From positions 124,001 through 188,000 of the forward strand of contig NZ_LMRR01000041.1 of assembly GCF_001426085.1 (NCBI RefSeq): a stretch of 64,000 bases of DNA, read 5' to 3'. The number at the start of each line of letters is the position of its first letter. Position 1 is the stretch's first letter. Positions 26,225 through 35,240 of the stretch are shown one piece after another. Source of the DNA: Rhodococcus sp. Leaf278 (GTDB taxonomy: Bacteria > Actinomycetota > Actinomycetes > Mycobacteriales > Mycobacteriaceae). A model generated the notes under the pieces. The model had not been told where the DNA came from. It worked only from the letters and a program-made list of their open reading frames with translations, and did not search any database. The translations under genes were made by a program, and so were the position numbers.

Positions 26225-26689
26225 TCAGGTAGTGCCGACCGCATCCCAGATCATGTGGACCGTCGTCCCGTTCTGATCCGACGTGACCGCCGCACTGTCG
26301 GCCAATGCACGCATCAGCGGGACGCCACGTCCACGATTGGGATCGGAGTTGTGCGATGCCCAGTCGCCGCGGTCGACCACCTTCACGTCGATCCGACCCT
26401 CCGCGGCCCACAGCACGCGGATGTCGAGAGTTCCACGGTCGGCATGATCGCGGTACGCGTGCTCGACGCTGTTCGCGATTGCCTCGTATGTCGCCAACAC
26501 CACGTCGTAAGCCCGATCCGGATCGACTCCCACGCTGTCCAACCACTCACCGAGCTCACGACGAATAGCCGACGCACGATCAGCGTCAGCAGGCTCGCCG
26601 GTGAACACCAGTTCTTTCATTCGCGTGCCTGCCGTCGAGATCGAACTGTCGGAACGTGAGTCGTCACCTCCGGAGAGTGTCGCCATCAT
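26225..26689 (-). CDS. RsbW/SpoIIAB-type anti-sigma factor serine kinase
   Basis: The protein of up to 154 residues is a GHKL ATPase with the N-box EAIANSVEHAY, G1 box VVDRGDW and G2 box GRGVPLMRAL. Such proteins bind an alternative sigma factor and phosphorylate a STAS antagonist. The STAS gene is 21 nt upstream in the same operon, forming a partner-switch pair. The start is uncertain: ATGs at 26689, 26686 or 26620 (MKELVFTG) are all possible. No sigma factor gene is adjacent. Confidence 0.88.
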   Translation of the reverse strand: MMATLSGGDDSRSDSSISTAGTRMKELVFTGEPADADRASAIRRELGEWLDSVGVDPDRAYDVVLATYEAIANSVEHAYRDHADRGTLDIRVLWAAEGRIDVKVVDRGDWASHNSDPNRGRGVPLMRALADSAAVTSDQNGTTVHMIWDAVGTT

Positions 26690-26710
26690 GAGTCCCGTCT
26701 ACCCAAAAGT

Positions 26711-27091
26711 TCAGGATCTACCCTTACGAAGTGCAACGAAAGCTTCGTCCACCGTTGCATAGATACCGAAGACCTCGTCCAGACCGACCAGCGTGAGTGG
26801 CCGACCGGTGGCCGGACCCTCTGCGACCACCGCGAACCCGGCCTCGCTGCCGAGTTGCTGATGGGTGGATGCCAGCAGCGACATACCGGCGGACGCGAGA
26901 AATCCCACGTTGCTGAGATCGATCACCACTGCCGTCGGCGACTTCTCGAGTACGAGAGCAACCGACTCGGACAGGTCCGGAGCAGTCGCCAGATCCAGTT
27001 CGCCGGATACGGCCAGAACCACATCCCGATCACGCCACTCCACGATCACATCGAAGTGCTGGGGCCCGAGGCCCATGTCGTCCACAGTCAC
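26711..27091 (-). CDS. STAS-domain anti-sigma factor antagonist
   Basis: The 126-residue protein has a STAS fold with the phosphorylatable serine region DLSNVGFLASAGM (Ser about 68). Unphosphorylated antagonists sequester the RsbW-like kinase and free sigma. It is the first gene of the pair with 26225-26689. The ATG at 27091 gives MTVDDMGLG; an internal ATG at residue 6 could also serve. Confidence 0.88.
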   Translation of the reverse strand: MTVDDMGLGPQHFDVIVEWRDRDVVLAVSGELDLATAPDLSESVALVLEKSPTAVVIDLSNVGFLASAGMSLLASTHQQLGSEAGFAVVAEGPATGRPLTLVGLDEVFGIYATVDEAFVALRKGRS

Positions 27092-27171
27092 ACGGCGACT
27101 TTACCCCGGCACACCCCGGCCGACTTTCTTCCGATCGGCCGACTGGCTCGACTCCCATTAGGCTCGCTTCG

Positions 27172-27567
27172 GTGATCGAGGGACTGCAGGGAGCGGACCG
27201 TCGTCGTTCGATCGGTGAGTACCTCGCGGTCACCGCCGGCGGTGCGGTCGGTGCGGCGATGCGGTACGAGGTCTGGACGTGGCGCGTCACGCCGCGATGG
27301 CTCTTGATGAGCACGTTCGGCGTCGATGTATTCGGCTGCCTCGTCGTCGGAGCCGCCCTCGGTTATCTGTCGGGACGACCTGCCCCGGTTGCTCGCGCGG
27401 GAGTGTTCGGGCTGGCGTGCGGGTTCACCACGTTCAGCCTGTATGCGCTGCAGGCGGTGACGCACCGCGGTGCATGGAACTCGGTGGTGTACCTCGTCGC
27501 CACTCCTGTCATCGCATTGATCGCCATGGCCATCGGCGCCGCTGTGACAAGACCGAGCAGCCGATGA
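27172..27567 (+). CDS. crcB: CrcB/FluC fluoride channel subunit 1
   Basis: The 131-residue protein has four transmembrane helices and the CrcB motifs GGAVGAAMRY, STFGVDVFG (usual GTFxVNxxG, with Asp replacing Asn) and GFTTFS. FluC proteins export fluoride as dual-topology dimers; two tandem genes usually give an antiparallel heterodimer. It overlaps the second subunit gene by ATGA. No fluoride riboswitch was identified upstream, where the gap to the divergent STAS gene is only 80 nt. Confidence 0.85.
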   Translation: MIEGLQGADRRRSIGEYLAVTAGGAVGAAMRYEVWTWRVTPRWLLMSTFGVDVFGCLVVGAALGYLSGRPAPVARAGVFGLACGFTTFSLYALQAVTHRGAWNSVVYLVATPVIALIAMAIGAAVTRPSSR

Positions 27568-27929
27568 CGACCATCGTTCTCGTGGCCATCGGGGGCGCGC
27601 TGGCGGCACTTCTCCAGTTCGTGTTCTCGTTCGCGATCACATCCCGCCGTCGGTTGTCCGCGCTGAATCTTCTGGCATGCGCAGCGCTGGGGTCGGTCTT
27701 CGCGATCGATCCACCGGACGCTCTCCGATCTGTGGTCGGCGTCGGCTTCCTGGCCTCGGTGGCACCGATGGCGGCACTGGTATCGGTCACGATCGGACTC
27801 GCCCGACGGCGGCGGTATCGGAGTGCGGCAACCTTTTTCGTCGCAAATGTCGTGGGAGGTATCGCTGCGGCGATGTTCGGATTTCTGGCCTGGAAGTCGG
27901 GCGTCACGCTCTACTACAAGATCGGGTGA
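27564..27929 (+). CDS. CrcB/FluC-like subunit 2, divergent
   Basis: The 121-residue protein has four transmembrane helices and a weakened CrcB pattern: GGALAALLQF, LNLLACAALGS (for VNxxGsF) and GFLASVAPMAALVS where the GFTTFS motif is lost. The ATGA overlap with the first subunit supports a heterodimeric channel in which only one half keeps the canonical pore residues. The assignment rests on pattern and pairing. Confidence 0.72.
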   Translation: MTTIVLVAIGGALAALLQFVFSFAITSRRRLSALNLLACAALGSVFAIDPPDALRSVVGVGFLASVAPMAALVSVTIGLARRRRYRSAATFFVANVVGGIAAAMFGFLAWKSGVTLYYKIG

Positions 27930-27941
27930 GCCCCACCGGGG

Positions 27942-28517
27942 TCAGTCGCCCGCCGAGTCCTGGCACGATCCCTGCACGCCGGCCTTGACGAACCCCGCAA
28001 GTTGATAGAGGTACGTGAACTCCCATTCGACGAGGGAGAAGTCGTAGGCGCGTGGCGTCGGACGCATCGTGACGGTGCCGTCGAAGCACTGATCGAAGAT
28101 GTACCGAGCGCGCGGTAAGTGGTAACGCCACGTGACGACGATGACGTGATTCCACCCGCGCTCGCGGGCGAGCTCCTCGGTGAACATCGCTTCTCCGCGC
28201 GTGGTCGACGGAATCGGCGGAATGCACAGCACCTCGAACTCGGCGGTCGAGGCCGCGCAGGCCTTTTTCATGGTGGGGTCGCTGGATCCGTACGGATCCG
28301 AGAGCACCACCGTCTTCGCCAGACCCTGCTGAGCGAGAGAAATGCCGTAAGCCTCGCGCCCGTCGTGCTCGCCGCCGAGTACCACGATGGCATCGGCAGT
28401 GGTCAGTGGATCGACGCGGGCTTTGGTGAACGCGATGTATCCGCCGACGCCCACCAACGACACCAACACAACCGGGATCGCGAAGGCGAGAAGCATCGAC
28501 AGGCGTCCACGGAACAC
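27942..28517 (-). CDS. YdcF-like (DUF218) membrane-anchored protein
   Basis: The 191-residue protein has one N-terminal transmembrane helix and a DUF218 domain: DAIVVLGGEHDGREAYG, STTRGEA and VIVVTWRYHLPRARYIF. Members include envelope proteins tied to cell-wall or lipid-carrier metabolism (the SanA/ElyC group), but the activity is not fixed. It is convergent with the CrcB pair across 12 nt. Confidence 0.87.
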   Translation of the reverse strand: MFRGRLSMLLAFAIPVVLVSLVGVGGYIAFTKARVDPLTTADAIVVLGGEHDGREAYGISLAQQGLAKTVVLSDPYGSSDPTMKKACAASTAEFEVLCIPPIPSTTRGEAMFTEELARERGWNHVIVVTWRYHLPRARYIFDQCFDGTVTMRPTPRAYDFSLVEWEFTYLYQLAGFVKAGVQGSCQDSAGD

Positions 28518-28567
28518 CCCACCAGGTTAGGGAAGGTGTTCCGCGTCCGCGCGGTCAGAGACTCGGA

Positions 28568-28774
28568 TCACTCACTCGGCTGCGGAACCGTGACGTTGCA
28601 ATCTGTGACCTCGGGGTTGACGCCGAAGTAGTTGAGCGGTCCTGCGACGACGGTCAGGGCAATGGTGCCCGCGCCTGCGCAGTTGTCGGGTGCGCTCTCG
28701 AAATCTCCGCGCTGGTACGACGCGAATGCGCCGATGATCAGCCAGACGAGAACGATCAACGTTACGAACCTCAT
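28568..28774 (-). CDS. Small membrane-anchored or secreted protein
   Basis: The 68-residue product has an N-terminal hydrophobic helix (about 3-20) and an outside part with two cysteines (in DNCAGAG and TDCNVT) that could form a disulfide. It contains a GPLNYFGVNP segment that recurs in small actinobacterial membrane proteins. Unknown function. GGGGGCACC lies upstream of the ATG. Confidence 0.7.
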   Translation of the reverse strand: MRFVTLIVLVWLIIGAFASYQRGDFESAPDNCAGAGTIALTVVAGPLNYFGVNPEVTDCNVTVPQPSE

Positions 28775-28851
28775 GGTGCCCCCTTAGGCGGTCAGCCGCC
28801 GTTCGGCTGTCGAGAGCTACGTATGTCCGATTGTCGCAGTCGGCAAACCAT

Positions 28852-29586
28852 TCACTCGTTCTGCCTGGACAGCGTCTGCGACAGATAGTCGCTCAGAGCT
28901 TGTTCCTGAACGCGGTCGAGGGCGCGAGCCAGCTCGGCCTGCGCAGATTTCATCGCCAGACTGCGCATCTTCTCGAACATCTCGGTCGTCTCGGCCACCT
29001 CCCCCGACTTGGGAAGCCAACCCGGTCCGTGTTTCGCGGCGAGATGGTCGGTCACACTCCGCACCATCGACTCCGCGATGGCATTCATCATCGAGGCGGT
29101 CCGCTCGTGCTGGTCGAGTAGGTGTTCGAGAGTGAAGCCGTACTGGCTCAGATCGACGAACACCTCGAGGAGAGTGGGGTCGAGGATCTCGGCCTGGTCC
29201 CCGTCGATTCTGATCAGTTGCGCGTCGATCAGTCGGGCAACGATGTCGTTGTTGTCCTCGCCGAGAAATTCCGCAATCAAGTCGACAGGAATGGTGGTGG
29301 TTTCGGCCGAGGACCACTTACGAGTCACGATTTCCTGCAGACCCAGGATTTCCTCCAGGTCCTTGCCCTGCTCCCAGCCCGAGAGGAAGTCGGCGATGTG
29401 CGCCGAGGTGAACCCACGTTGGAGCAGAGAATCGATCACCTTCAACCGCGTCAGGTGATCGTCACCGTAGATACCGACTCGTCCTCGGAGGGTGGGTGGC
29501 GGCAGGAGGCCTCGTTCCTGGTACGCCCGCACGTTGCGAGTGGTCGTCTTGGCCTCTCGGGCCAAGTCGTCGATTCGATATTCCAC
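28852..29586 (-). CDS. MerR family transcriptional regulator
   Basis: The 244-residue protein begins with a MerR winged helix: YRIDDLAREAKTTTRNVRAYQERGLLPPP, then the Arg/Tyr pair RVGIYGDDHLTRL. A long helical C-terminal region (about 75-244) replaces a metal-binding loop; there is no Cys cluster, so the inducer is probably organic. The GTG at 29586 has AGGGAG 5 nt upstream. It lies just downstream of the monooxygenase operon in the same direction (112-nt gap) and may control it. Confidence 0.88.
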   Translation of the reverse strand: MEYRIDDLAREAKTTTRNVRAYQERGLLPPPTLRGRVGIYGDDHLTRLKVIDSLLQRGFTSAHIADFLSGWEQGKDLEEILGLQEIVTRKWSSAETTTIPVDLIAEFLGEDNNDIVARLIDAQLIRIDGDQAEILDPTLLEVFVDLSQYGFTLEHLLDQHERTASMMNAIAESMVRSVTDHLAAKHGPGWLPKSGEVAETTEMFEKMRSLAMKSAQAELARALDRVQEQALSDYLSQTLSRQNE

Positions 29587-29698
29587 CGAGCTCCCTACCT
29601 CCGCCGCGCGTCGACCCACAGGATATACGTCGACCACGCGGCAGAAGGGGGAGCCGGAGCCCAACGTCACCGCAACGAGAAGTGTGCTCGCGAGCGAT

Positions 29699-31222
29699 TC
29701 AGGAGTGGGCGACGGCCCGTGCCGGTTCCCGCGGCAGATCGACGCGGCGCGGAACCATGGTGAAGTCTCTCTGTTCGACACCTCTGAGTTGGTTGACGTA
29801 CTGGGTGGCGAAGCCCGGGAACATGGTGGCGTTGAAGCCGTCCTCGGTGAGATACCAACTGCTGCAACCGGAATTCCAGGTCGTCTTGGCCAGTTTGCGC
29901 TGCATCTCCTCGTTGTAGGCATCCTGGACGTCCTGGCGCACATCGGCACTGTGCAAATCTTTCTCGAGCACCAGGGAGATCGCCTCGACGATGTAGTCGA
30001 TCTGTGCCTCCATGTACACCAGAGCAGAGCTGTGTCCAGGTCCGGAATTGGGACCGAACGTGAAGTACATGTTCGGATATCCCGAGACCGCAATGCTCTT
30101 GTACGCCTTGGCCCCTGCGCTCCATTCGTCGGCCAGCACGCGGCTGTCACGGCCGGTGATCGGTATGGGCGTCCCGGTGTTGGAGACGTCGAATCCGGTG
30201 GCGAACACGATGGCGTCGAACTGATGCTCGACCCCTTCCACGGTTCGAATACCCTTGGGCGAGAGCGTTGCGATCGGCCAGGTCACCAACGTGCAGTTCG
30301 GCTTCTGCAGTGCCGGGTAGTAGTCGCTGGTCATCAACAGTCGTTTGCAGCCGGCCCGGAACCGGGGTGTCAGCTGTCGCCGTAGCCACGGATCGCGAAC
30401 CTGCTGACGCAGATGGGCACGACCGGCCAGTTCGACGATGCGCGTCAACGGGGTCTTCCATACGACACCGAGGGCAACGGACTCGTGGCCCCAGAACCAC
30501 AGCGAACGCGCCAGGGTCTGTGTCTGCGGGTACCGGGCGTATCGACGCTTGGTGCCTGCCTGCACCTTTCGATTGATTCTGGGCAGCGTCCAACCCGGGG
30601 TACGTTGGAACACCTTGACCGTATCGGCGATCTTCACCAGTTCGGGAACGATCTGCACCGCGCTCGCCCCGGTTCCGACGACGGCGATCTTCTTACCCTT
30701 GAAGTCGTAGTCGTGATCCCACCGAGCACTGTGGATCTTGCGCCCCTCGTAGGTGTCGATGCCGCGAATGTTCGGCAGGCTGGCATTGGCGAGTGGGCCC
30801 GAGGCCATCACCACCGCACGCGCCCGAACATCGGGGCGCCCGTCGATGCTCAGGTGCCAATGCCCGGACGCTTCGTTCCAGATTATGTCGACGACGTTGT
30901 GTCCGAAACGTATACGCGATTCGATGTCGAACTCACCGACCATCGTGTGGATGTAGTCGAGAATCTCGCCGCTACCGGAGTAGGTGTGCGACCAGTTGGG
31001 ATTGGGCGCGAAACTGTACGAGTACAACCTGGACGGTATGTCGCAGGCTGCGCCCGGATAGGTGTTGTCTCGCCAGGTTCCACCGACCGCGCTTCCACGT
31101 TCCAGGATGGCAAAATCCTCGATTCCACTGTTGCGCAGCCGGATAGCGGTGCCGACTCCAGCGAATCCCGCACCGACGATCACCGCGTCGAGTACACCTT
31201 CGCGTACGTCGAACTCGCTCAT
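29699..31222 (-). CDS. Flavin-containing (Baeyer-Villiger-type) monooxygenase
   Basis: The 507-residue protein has two Rossmann motifs (GAGFAGVGTA near the N terminus, GTGASAVQIVPEL near 180) and the BVMO fingerprint region YEGRKIHSARWDHD (about 156-169), plus ATGFD near the C terminus. Such enzymes insert oxygen into ketones using FAD and NADPH. The ATG at 31222 overlaps the upstream diiron gene's stop by ATGA. It is last in an operon of esterase, SDR, diiron protein and monooxygenase, resembling mycobacterial mymA. Its partner at 36758 is a different BVMO subtype. Confidence 0.9.
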   Translation of the reverse strand: MSEFDVREGVLDAVIVGAGFAGVGTAIRLRNSGIEDFAILERGSAVGGTWRDNTYPGAACDIPSRLYSYSFAPNPNWSHTYSGSGEILDYIHTMVGEFDIESRIRFGHNVVDIIWNEASGHWHLSIDGRPDVRARAVVMASGPLANASLPNIRGIDTYEGRKIHSARWDHDYDFKGKKIAVVGTGASAVQIVPELVKIADTVKVFQRTPGWTLPRINRKVQAGTKRRYARYPQTQTLARSLWFWGHESVALGVVWKTPLTRIVELAGRAHLRQQVRDPWLRRQLTPRFRAGCKRLLMTSDYYPALQKPNCTLVTWPIATLSPKGIRTVEGVEHQFDAIVFATGFDVSNTGTPIPITGRDSRVLADEWSAGAKAYKSIAVSGYPNMYFTFGPNSGPGHSSALVYMEAQIDYIVEAISLVLEKDLHSADVRQDVQDAYNEEMQRKLAKTTWNSGCSSWYLTEDGFNATMFPGFATQYVNQLRGVEQRDFTMVPRRVDLPREPARAVAHS

Positions 31223-32139
31223 GCGACGGGCTCGTAGGTCAGTTCCTTCGCCCAGGTGGGCTCGGAATTGAGGGTCTTGCTCGGGTACCGGCGAGTGAGC
31301 TTCACCAGGCCGTCCGCAAGTACGTGGTACGGGTGCTTGCGGTTGATGACGATACTGCTGTGCCACTGCACGAATCGATACATCGGCACGCGCAGCGCCT
31401 CCGGGCTACGCTCCCCGACACTGCGGAATCGCTTCATCGCGGTGTACAGACGCTGCTCGTCCACGCCCATCTCGACGATGTTGTCGCGCATCTTGTTCAG
31501 CAGTGGGATGTAGCGCAGCAATCCGACGATGAGGGCCGGGTTCATCCACGCACCGATGGTCTCGACCACCAGCTTGCGCATCCGGGAATGCCCGAGCAGT
31601 TCGATGACGGCGAAATCCACTGCAAGATGTCGAGATTCGTCGGAGTTGATCTTCTTGAACACTGCCTGACACACCGGATCGTCGATCTCGTCCATGATGA
31701 ACTTCACCAGTGCACCGTCCAGCGCCACCTCGAGCATCGGTATGACGGTGCCCAGCACGGTCAGAGACAGCCCGTCGGAATGCTTGTCGAGCCAATCGAT
31801 CACGAGCTTGACGTTGATGTTGGGCTCGGGCATCCGATCGCCGTCGAGCATGCCCCAACGCCGCATGAGAGCGAGTTCGGCGTTGGCGTGCTTCTGCTCC
31901 TCGGCGTGAAAGTAGCGATAGATCTCGGCAAGCGTCTCGTTCGGAGCCTTGAGCGCCATCGCCGCGAAGCCGCGAGCACCCACGTTCTCGATCCACATCA
32001 GATCGGACATGAAGGGCTTGAGTTTGGCGTGCAGTTCGGGGCTGATGGTCTCGGCTCCCGGGCCGTCCCAATCGATGTCCGCCAATGCCCACTGACGGTC
32101 CTTGATCTTGGTCAACATGTCTTCGAAATCCATTGCCAT
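31219..32139 (-). CDS. Ferritin-like diiron protein (metal-dependent hydrolase family PF10118-like)
   Basis: The 306-residue mainly helical protein carries diiron-type ligands: HAEEQKHANAE (ExxH) and DESRHLAVD (ExxxH), with another Glu near residue 50 (WIENVG). I place it near the 'predicted metal-dependent hydrolase' family, whose members look like diiron oxygenases. It sits 1 nt after the SDR gene and overlaps the monooxygenase. A lipid oxidation or desaturation role is likely, while the exact reaction is unknown. Confidence 0.75.
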   Translation of the reverse strand: MAMDFEDMLTKIKDRQWALADIDWDGPGAETISPELHAKLKPFMSDLMWIENVGARGFAAMALKAPNETLAEIYRYFHAEEQKHANAELALMRRWGMLDGDRMPEPNINVKLVIDWLDKHSDGLSLTVLGTVIPMLEVALDGALVKFIMDEIDDPVCQAVFKKINSDESRHLAVDFAVIELLGHSRMRKLVVETIGAWMNPALIVGLLRYIPLLNKMRDNIVEMGVDEQRLYTAMKRFRSVGERSPEALRVPMYRFVQWHSSIVINRKHPYHVLADGLVKLTRRYPSKTLNSEPTWAKELTYEPVA

Positions 32140-32140
32140 G

Positions 32141-33019
32141 TCAGGCTCCTGTGGTTGTCGAGGTGAGGGATTCGTTCTTCGCCGGCTGCTGCTCGGCGGG
32201 CATCACGCGATTGAGCAATCCGAGAAAGCGCACGTACACGGCGGGCAGCAGTCTCTTGAATCGCCAGACGGCTTTGGCGTCGAACTGGGGCACGACGTAG
32301 AGCCGACCCTTGTCGAAGGCGTCGAGGGTTCGGGCAGCGATCTTGTCCGGTGAGCGTCCGGTCCAGCGCATCGCGAACTCGGCCAGCCGTGACGAACTCG
32401 CGGTGATCCGGCCGTCGACGGCAACGTTGGTCTTGACGAACGTGGGGCACAGGACCGACACCCGCACACCGGAACCCGAGAATTCCGCTGCCATCGTTTC
32501 CGACAGGCTCATCACTGCGGCCTTACCCACGTTGTACGGACCCATCAGTGGCGCAGCGGCAAAGCCGGCGGCGGACGCGACGTTGATGATGCCGCCCTCG
32601 CCTGCGGCGCGCAGTCCAGGGGTGAACACCTCGCAGCCGTGGATCACGCCCCACAGGTTGATTCCCAGTGCCCAGTTCCAGTCCTCGAAACCGATGTCGC
32701 CGACGGGCTTTCCACCGATTCCGACGCCGGCGTTGTTGATCAGCACCGTGGTCGGTCCGTCGAACTCGATGCCGGCACGCAGCGCCAGTTCCTCGACGTT
32801 CTCGCGTATCGACACGTCGCACTCGACGGCGTATCCGGTAGCGCCGAGAGCGTTCACCATCGCGACTGTCTCCTGCGCACGCGGCAACGAGATGTCGGCG
32901 CACATCACGACGCCTCCGCGACGAGCCAGCTCGAGTGCGAACGCGCGGCCGATGCCACTGCCCGCGCCGGTCACTACCGCTCTCGACGCGTACGAGGGTT
33001 TTCCGGTCTTGCTTCTCAT
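32141..33019 (-). CDS. Short-chain dehydrogenase/reductase (SadH-like)
   Basis: The 292-residue classical SDR has TGAGSGIG (cofactor loop), NNAGVG, and the catalytic Ser...PYNVGK (Tyr/Lys). The long C-terminal tail after residue 240 is typical of SadH-like enzymes in mymA loci. It should interconvert an alcohol and the ketone used by the neighbouring monooxygenase. ATGA overlap with the esterase upstream. Confidence 0.9.
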   Translation of the reverse strand: MRSKTGKPSYASRAVVTGAGSGIGRAFALELARRGGVVMCADISLPRAQETVAMVNALGATGYAVECDVSIRENVEELALRAGIEFDGPTTVLINNAGVGIGGKPVGDIGFEDWNWALGINLWGVIHGCEVFTPGLRAAGEGGIINVASAAGFAAAPLMGPYNVGKAAVMSLSETMAAEFSGSGVRVSVLCPTFVKTNVAVDGRITASSSRLAEFAMRWTGRSPDKIAARTLDAFDKGRLYVVPQFDAKAVWRFKRLLPAVYVRFLGLLNRVMPAEQQPAKNESLTSTTTGA

Positions 33020-34023
33020 CGGCTTAACTGTTCCTTCGACTCTTGTTGTACAACAGTGGTTTCGAGTACATGTTCGATAAACTCGGCGGCATGCTCGAGC
33101 GCGTCCGCGGCCTCCGGTATCAACCTCGGGAGAGCTTGGAACACGTGCATCTGGTCGGGCCAGATCTCGAGTTCACTTCGCCCGCCTCCCGCCTCGATCA
33201 TGGAGTGCAGGTGCCGAGCGTCGCCTCGCAACATCTCGGCTCCACCCACCTGAATCAGGCTGGGTGGAAAGTTGCGCACGAGTGCGAGATCGAGCCGCAG
33301 ACGCGGGAGATTCGCATCGTGGCCGTCGGTGTACAGCGCCACGAGTCCCCTCGCTGCCTTCGCTGAAATCATCGGGTCCTTGCGCGTGCGCTCCATCCGC
33401 GCCGAGAGCTCGAAGTCGAGATCGATCAACGGCGAGAACAGCACCATCGCTCCCGGTTGCGGCGTGCCGGTCCGGTCGTTCTCGATGATCAGGTCGGCGG
33501 CCAGGTGTCCGCCGGCGGAGTCCCCGGCGATGACGATGTTCGCTGCGTCGTACCCCTGACTCAGCAGCCAGCGGTACGCGGCCTCGAGGTCGTCGGCCGC
33601 AGCTGGAAAGGGGTGTTCAGGAGCCAGTCGGTAGTCCACCGTGAACACCGGCAGGCCGGTCGCGGAGGACAGTCGGGAAGTCAGACCACGATGCGTTCGC
33701 GCCGAGCAGATGACGTACGCGCTGCCGTGGATGTAGAGAATTACCCGTGACCCAGGAGTCAGGCCGGGTGCACGCACCCACTCGCCACGAACCGGGCCCT
33801 CTGCCACGAGGTCCACTCTCGTGCCTTCGAGGACGGGACCGAAGAGGTTCATCGAGGTAGCGACGAGGCGTCGGGAGAACTCGATGCCGCCGCGGGACGT
33901 CGGCAGCAGGTTCGTCATCGGGCGCAGAGTCAGCCGAGTCATCAAGGAAGCCAGACGAGTTCGCCGCGAACCGGCGCTGAATGCGCCGCGAGGCAAGCAG
34001 TGGTCGTCGGTGGTCGGAGTCAC
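33016..34023 (-). CDS. LipR/HSL-like alpha/beta hydrolase (esterase)
   Basis: The 335-residue protein has the hormone-sensitive-lipase pattern: HGSAYVICS (HGGG-type oxyanion site with Ser replacing one Gly), GDSAGG (Ser nucleophile), and the later Asp in GDARHL and His in DQMHVF. It is the first gene of the mymA-like operon, transcribed from the operator-rich region at 34044-34080. It probably hydrolyses the ester made by the monooxygenase or an environmental ester. Confidence 0.9.
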   Translation of the reverse strand: MTPTTDDHCLPRGAFSAGSRRTRLASLMTRLTLRPMTNLLPTSRGGIEFSRRLVATSMNLFGPVLEGTRVDLVAEGPVRGEWVRAPGLTPGSRVILYIHGSAYVICSARTHRGLTSRLSSATGLPVFTVDYRLAPEHPFPAAADDLEAAYRWLLSQGYDAANIVIAGDSAGGHLAADLIIENDRTGTPQPGAMVLFSPLIDLDFELSARMERTRKDPMISAKAARGLVALYTDGHDANLPRLRLDLALVRNFPPSLIQVGGAEMLRGDARHLHSMIEAGGGRSELEIWPDQMHVFQALPRLIPEAADALEHAAEFIEHVLETTVVQQESKEQLSR

Positions 34024-34043
34024 GACATCACCTTCACCCTCTA

Positions 34044-34080
34044 TTCGCCATTTGTCAATGGCCTATTAATTAGTGGCGAA
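34044..34080. promoter_or_regulatory. Operator candidate between esterase and reductase genes
   Basis: An AT-rich divergent region carries TTCGCCA (34044-34050) and its complement TGGCGAA (34074-34080), and between them GCCATT-TGTC-AATGGC. The core GTCAATGGC (34054-34062) is identical to one arm of the perfect palindrome at 38367-38396 upstream of the other monooxygenase operon. Confidence 0.6.
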
Positions 34081-34129
34081 GTGTGCAACAGTAACGTCCA
34101 GTACCGAAAGCGCAAGGGAGCGAGCACAC

Positions 34130-35224
34130 GTGACGATGTTCAGGAGCGAATCATCGGCAGAGCCGGATACGTCTGCCAGCGGTCCCGAGGACAGAATCTT
34201 CGAGTTGGAGATCACCGACGTGACCCGTGAAACCGAGGATGCGATCTCCCTCGGCTTTGCGATCCCCGAACACGGAGAAGCACTTTTTCGGTACGAACCG
34301 GGGCAATTCCTGACCCTCGAGATTCCGTGCACCGACGGCGGTTCGGTAGCCCGCTGCTACTCCTTCTCCAGTTCCCCGGCCCGTGACTCGCTTCCCACCG
34401 TGACCGTGAAGCGAATCCAGGACGGTCGTGCATCACACTGGTTGCACAACAACGCCGTTCGCGGGATGCGACTGAAGGCCTTGAAGCCGTCGGGCATGTT
34501 CGGACCCGAGAGCTGGGACGTGGATTTTGTCCTCATGGCCGCCGGCAGCGGGATCACACCGATCATGTCGATCATCGAAACCGCCCTGTTCCGGCACGAC
34601 AATCGGATCACCCTCGTCTATGCCAACCAGAACCGGGACTCGGTGATCTTCGGGGAGCGACTGACCGAACTACAGTCTCGTTTTCCCGATCGTCTCGACG
34701 TGCACCACTGGTACACCTCGGAATCGGGGCTACCCAACGCTGCCGGACTGGCCTCGATGACCACCACGGTTCCGGCCGAATGCGAGGCATTCCTCTGCGG
34801 CCCTGCGCAGTACATGAACGTCGCCGACGAGTGGCTCACCCGCACCGGCACGACGGCGCACAGAACCCATCGCGAGGTGTTTTCCTCCTTCGACGCCAAT
34901 CCGTTCCACGACGTCGGCGCGTCGATCTCCGACGAACCGGGCGCACACTCCGTCGACGCTCAGGTCGAGATCGATGGAATGGAGACCGAGTTCGCCTGGA
35001 ATGCGGACACGAAGCTGCTCGACCGGCTCCTCGAGTTGGGCCTCGATCCGCCCTACGTGTGCCGCGAAGGAACCTGCGGCGGTTGCGCTTACACGCTCAC
35101 CGAGGGCACTGTGACCATGCTCGCCAACGAGACGCTCGACGAGCACGAGCTGCAGCACGGCGTCCGATTGGCCTGCCAGTCCGTGCCCGATTCCACGGCC
35201 GTTCGTGCGGTGTTCGACCGCTGA
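34130..35224 (+). CDS. Ferredoxin-NADP reductase-type electron-transfer protein with C-terminal 2Fe-2S
   Basis: The 364-residue protein is organised as FAD domain (RCYSFSSSP), NADPH domain (GSGITPIMS) and plant-type ferredoxin (CREGTCGGC...C near residues 311, 316, 319 and 349), the architecture of KshB/HmpA-type reductases that feed oxygenases. The GTG at 34130 has AAGGGAG 9 nt upstream. It diverges from the esterase-BVMO operon and may supply electrons to the diiron protein at 31219 (inference). Confidence 0.92.
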   Translation: MTMFRSESSAEPDTSASGPEDRIFELEITDVTRETEDAISLGFAIPEHGEALFRYEPGQFLTLEIPCTDGGSVARCYSFSSSPARDSLPTVTVKRIQDGRASHWLHNNAVRGMRLKALKPSGMFGPESWDVDFVLMAAGSGITPIMSIIETALFRHDNRITLVYANQNRDSVIFGERLTELQSRFPDRLDVHHWYTSESGLPNAAGLASMTTTVPAECEAFLCGPAQYMNVADEWLTRTGTTAHRTHREVFSSFDANPFHDVGASISDEPGAHSVDAQVEIDGMETEFAWNADTKLLDRLLELGLDPPYVCREGTCGGCAYTLTEGTVTMLANETLDEHELQHGVRLACQSVPDSTAVRAVFDR

Positions 35225-35240
35225 TGCCGCAGGAGGTCGC

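Noticed and set aside
24332-26659. Plus-strand open frame of 775 codons opposite the ABC transporter
   Set aside because: The minus strand has complete Walker and signature motifs; the plus frame is an antisense shadow with Arg/His/Gln-rich sequence.
27091-27171. Fluoride riboswitch before the crcB pair
   Set aside because: The 80-nt gap is short and divergent, and I could not identify the conserved pseudoknot elements.
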